Source: JAIRQK01 sp047974135 (GTDB taxonomy: Bacteria; Campylobacterota; Campylobacteria; Campylobacterales; Campylobacteraceae). Taken from it: a DNA stretch of 13,432 bases. Position 1 is the first letter of the stretch; each line of letters starts with the position of its first letter. The translations under genes were made by a program, and so were the position numbers. The notes beneath the pieces are model-generated. The model saw only the letters and a program-made list of their open reading frames with translations, searched no databases and was not told where the DNA came from. The stretch is taken from contig JBKECC010000159.1 in assembly GCA_047974135.1 (NCBI GenBank), positions 1-13,432 of the forward strand. Direction: 5' to 3'. Positions 11,078 through 13,432 of this stretch are shown here, one piece after another.

Positions 11078-13432
11078 AAAAAATGGTATAAAACTCTCTC
11101 TGTTAAAGAGAATAAAAAACTTTTTTATAAAATCAAATAAAATAACCAAGTTAGCTTTTATAAGCTTTTTTGCCCTTGGGCTTTTGACTACAAATGCTTT
11201 TGCCCAATATACTATAACTACACCAAACGGTACAGCTCCTGAGTTTAGTTGTAATGCGCTATATGCTGTACCAGACCCTGGTCCTGGTGGTGGGGGTACA
11301 GGCGATTATGCCTATCTTCACAAAATAGTTGATGAAAATGGAAATTTTCTTTCACCCGCAGTACGTGTTTATACAAGTGGGCAGTCTTGGCCATCTACAT
11401 CAGGAACAACGATAGCGCTTGGTAAACCAGGTGGAAGAAATAGTTCAAATCCTTTGGAGATGTATAGTTGGGGATATGCCGATACATCTAAAGACACAGG
11501 AGTTGCAACTTCTGGTAGTTTAAGTGCACGCCTTTTTACTCCAACAGGTATTTCAAGTGAAGCAAGACCTGGTGGTGAAGTGGATCCAAACACAGGATAC
11601 ATAGTATACTCTGGACCATTAAACTCTGATTTAGATGCTTTTAGATTATCTTGGGTAAATCCTACAACAGGCGCAGTGGTTAAACAATTGCAAGGACTAA
11701 CTCCTGCTGCAGGTGTTACTGGGTTAGCCAATGGAGCTTCAATTCAGTCTGATATGACCTTTGATGCAGAAGGGTATGTTTATGTGATTGCTGGCTCATC
11801 ATCTGCAGGAGGTACAATTTTAAGAATAAATCCAGATACTGGTCAATATACAGGGGTTATTACAAATAGTGCTATTCAAGCAACAACTATCTGGGGCATG
11901 GCTTTTTTTAAAGGAGAGCTCTACTATAGTCGAAGTGATACTATATATAAACTAAATCTTGTGACAGGAGCAACATCAACAGTTGGTGTATATAGACAAC
12001 AAGGAGGTACTGCTTTTGCAAATGTGTTGGATCTTGCTTCTTGTCAAACAGCTCCTGTATTAAGAGGTACTGTTTACTATGATGCAAGTGGCATGGGTAG
12101 TGTGAGTAATACTACAGCAAAACTAGCCAATGCAACAGTTGAATTATATAGAAGTGTTGGTGGAAATGCAGTTTATCTTAACTCGGTAAAAACGGATAGC
12201 AGTGGAACTTATACATTTATTCTTGATTCAACTACAGATGCATACTTTGTTAGAGTTGTAAGACCACAACAAGGCGGAGTGAATTTGGGCATGAGTTATT
12301 CTAGTGGTAGCAATACTCAAAATAAAGTTTATAACTATTGTGCAGGTAGTGAAAATACAACCTCAAAACCTTGTATAGGTGCTAAAATAGGCGGTGTTGA
12401 TGATGCAGCAAAAAGTAGTGGATTTAGTGGAGTAATCGCTAATTTTGCGAATTTCTATTCTAAAGTACAAATGACAACAGATGCTGAAGTAGCAGTTGCA
12501 GATTTTGCCTTTACTGATAGAGTAAGTTCAGCAAATACTTTAATACCTGCTACTCCTGCTAAACATATCATAACGGTTGACCCAACTTTATATTTAGGTT
12601 CTAGCGTAAGCAATGTTAAAAATGCGGTCGGAGATGGAGTTTATGTAAAACAACAAGGTACTTATAATCTTGTTAATTCAAACACAACTTTAGTTGCTGG
12701 AAATAGTTATGAGTTTCAAGTAAAAACAAGTGGAAATGCAAGTTCTAGTGGCTATTTGAATTCATGGATTTCATGGGGAAGTGGAGGAAATCAAAGTTCT
12801 TTTGTTACATTGATGACTACTGGTAAAAATGAAACTAGCGCAGGCTATATAGATTTTAACTTTACTATTCCTGCATCAACGACAGCAAGCATTGGTGTTC
12901 ATGACTCATACATGAGATTTAGGTTTAGTACAACTCAAACACTAAACGCAACAGGAGGACCAAGCTCTGTAAATAGTGCAAGTCAACCTTGGGTTATAGA
13001 TGGAGAAGTAGAAGATTATAAAATTATAATAAGAAAAGTCGGTCCTGCAAACTTTACACTATCTAATATAACAGCAAATCCAACAAATGTTACTGTTGGT
13101 GAAAATTCAACAATAACGGTTTTTGTTGCAGACTCAACCGGTTATCCGCTTGACAATCAAAACATAACTTTATTTATAAAATCAGGTAATGGCTCGATTT
13201 CAAATATAACAGCCGTAGGTGGTGATAGTGGTAATTATACAGCTATTTTGACTTCAAATATTACAGGAAGTGTTGCTGTAGGTTATGAAGTACAAGGCGT
13301 TGGAAATAGCACTCAGAATGCTACAGTTACATTTAATACAGATAGTGTAGATGTTGACCATGCAAATACAACAATTATTGCTAACCCAACAGCTACTGTT
13401 GTAAATAATACAACCACAGTTACAGTGACACT
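11049..13432 (+). CDS. Large secreted surface protein/adhesin: propeller-like, SdrD-B-like, GEVEDY and Big_1 domains (3' end outside window)
   Basis: The frame from ATG 11049 (AGGAG 5 nt upstream) stays open to the right edge: 794 codons, incomplete. Residues 1-52 form an unusually long signal peptide: a Lys-rich n-region of about 34 residues, a hydrophobic core (LAFISFFALGLLTT) and an AFA|Q cleavage site. Residues about 180-330 have repeats of the type DAEGYVYVIAG and GGTILRINPDTG, as in beta-propeller or DUF6923-like segments. From 336 to 406 there is an SdrD-B/CNA-B-like beta-sandwich (PVLRGTVYYDASGMG ... DSSGTYTFIL). A GEVEDY domain ends with GEVEDYKI at 652-659, preceded by GYLNSWISWG. 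From 667 an invasin-type Big_1 repeat begins (ITANPTNVTVGENSTITV) and a second starts near 773. The Big_1 part is very rich in N-x-S/T. Adhesion is inferred; the exporter is not visible. Confidence 0.85.
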   Translation, partial: MLQLQHKITKKNGIKLSLLKRIKNFFIKSNKITKLAFISFFALGLLTTNAFAQYTITTPNGTAPEFSCNALYAVPDPGPGGGGTGDYAYLHKIVDENGNFLSPAVRVYTSGQSWPSTSGTTIALGKPGGRNSSNPLEMYSWGYADTSKDTGVATSGSLSARLFTPTGISSEARPGGEVDPNTGYIVYSGPLNSDLDAFRLSWVNPTTGAVVKQLQGLTPAAGVTGLANGASIQSDMTFDAEGYVYVIAGSSSAGGTILRINPDTGQYTGVITNSAIQATTIWGMAFFKGELYYSRSDTIYKLNLVTGATSTVGVYRQQGGTAFANVLDLASCQTAPVLRGTVYYDASGMGSVSNTTAKLANATVELYRSVGGNAVYLNSVKTDSSGTYTFILDSTTDAYFVRVVRPQQGGVNLGMSYSSGSNTQNKVYNYCAGSENTTSKPCIGAKIGGVDDAAKSSGFSGVIANFANFYSKVQMTTDAEVAVADFAFTDRVSSANTLIPATPAKHIITVDPTLYLGSSVSNVKNAVGDGVYVKQQGTYNLVNSNTTLVAGNSYEFQVKTSGNASSSGYLNSWISWGSGGNQSSFVTLMTTGKNETSAGYIDFNFTIPASTTASIGVHDSYMRFRFSTTQTLNATGGPSSVNSASQPWVIDGEVEDYKIIIRKVGPANFTLSNITANPTNVTVGENSTITVFVADSTGYPLDNQNITLFIKSGNGSISNITAVGGDSGNYTAILTSNITGSVAVGYEVQGVGNSTQNATVTFNTDSVDVDHANTTIIANPTATVVNNTTTVTVT

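Noticed and set aside
11369..11731. A 120-codon minus-strand ORF inside the surface-protein gene
   Set aside because: It is the shadow of a long open frame on the plus strand with signal peptide and known domains, and has no ribosome site or recognisable product.
1..13432. Mobile element, phage, CRISPR array or toxin-antitoxin pair
   Set aside because: No transposase, integrase, regularly spaced repeats or small toxin-like gene pair was found; the only dispersed repeat is the 12-bp palindrome, which is irregularly spaced.

Overview
The window looks like a piece of chromosome from a Campylobacterota (epsilonproteobacterial) species, most like a free-living Sulfurimonas-type organism. The evidence is AT-rich DNA, A/T-rich upstream regions with TATAAT-like -10 boxes, a tmRNA whose tag reads ANNKHFAPAYAKVA (close to Campylobacter-type tags), and protein sequences of epsilonproteobacterial flavour. 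The genus is inferred from overall character, not from a search.

Layout. (1) 1-1151: the 3' end of a flavodoxin gene (+), a strong hairpin terminator, then a convergent two-domain universal stress protein (-). (2) 1183-5009: luxS (+) converges with, and overlaps at the 3' end, a compact four-gene minus-strand operon. In transcription order this is panB, ruvB, an AI-2E-family (PerM-like) membrane protein and a YhbP-like flavin-fold protein; the last three genes are joined by overlaps of a few bases. (3) 5010-6253: panB and trpA diverge from a short region with overlapping -10 boxes. trpA is followed after 5 nt by ssrA (tmRNA), which seems to have its own near-consensus promoter inside trpA. 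(4) 6256-7353: an outer-membrane phospholipase A (-) with an extra N-terminal Sel1/TPR-like segment; its stop codon lies 2 nt from the tmRNA CCA end. (5) 7459-9273: a two-gene selenium operon (yedF-like, selD) with a 4-nt overlap, closed by a terminator. (6) 9327-10706: cardiolipin synthase. (7) 10721-11048: a very AT-rich intergenic region with a good sigma70 promoter. (8) 11049 to the right edge: the first 794 codons of a large secreted surface protein with a signal peptide, beta-propeller-like segment, SdrD-B/CNA-B-like domain, GEVEDY domain and the start of invasin-type (Big_1) repeats. It is still open at the edge.

Most of the window is housekeeping: recombination (RuvB), pantothenate and tryptophan synthesis, ribosome rescue, selenophosphate synthesis, quorum signal/methyl cycle (LuxS) and envelope lipid metabolism. 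No insertion sequence, phage gene, CRISPR array, tRNA or rRNA was seen.

The most striking unexplained signal is a perfect 12-bp palindrome, TTTACATGTAAA. It occurs six times exactly, plus two copies with one mismatch, between 2038 and 10720. Every ACATGT I found belongs to this 12-mer context. The copies come in four pairs, several sit just in front of start codons, and the copies inside genes share one reading frame (TTT ACA TGT AAA). None occurs in the 2.4 kb of the surface-protein gene. This looks like a genome-wide repeated operator or highly iterated palindrome.
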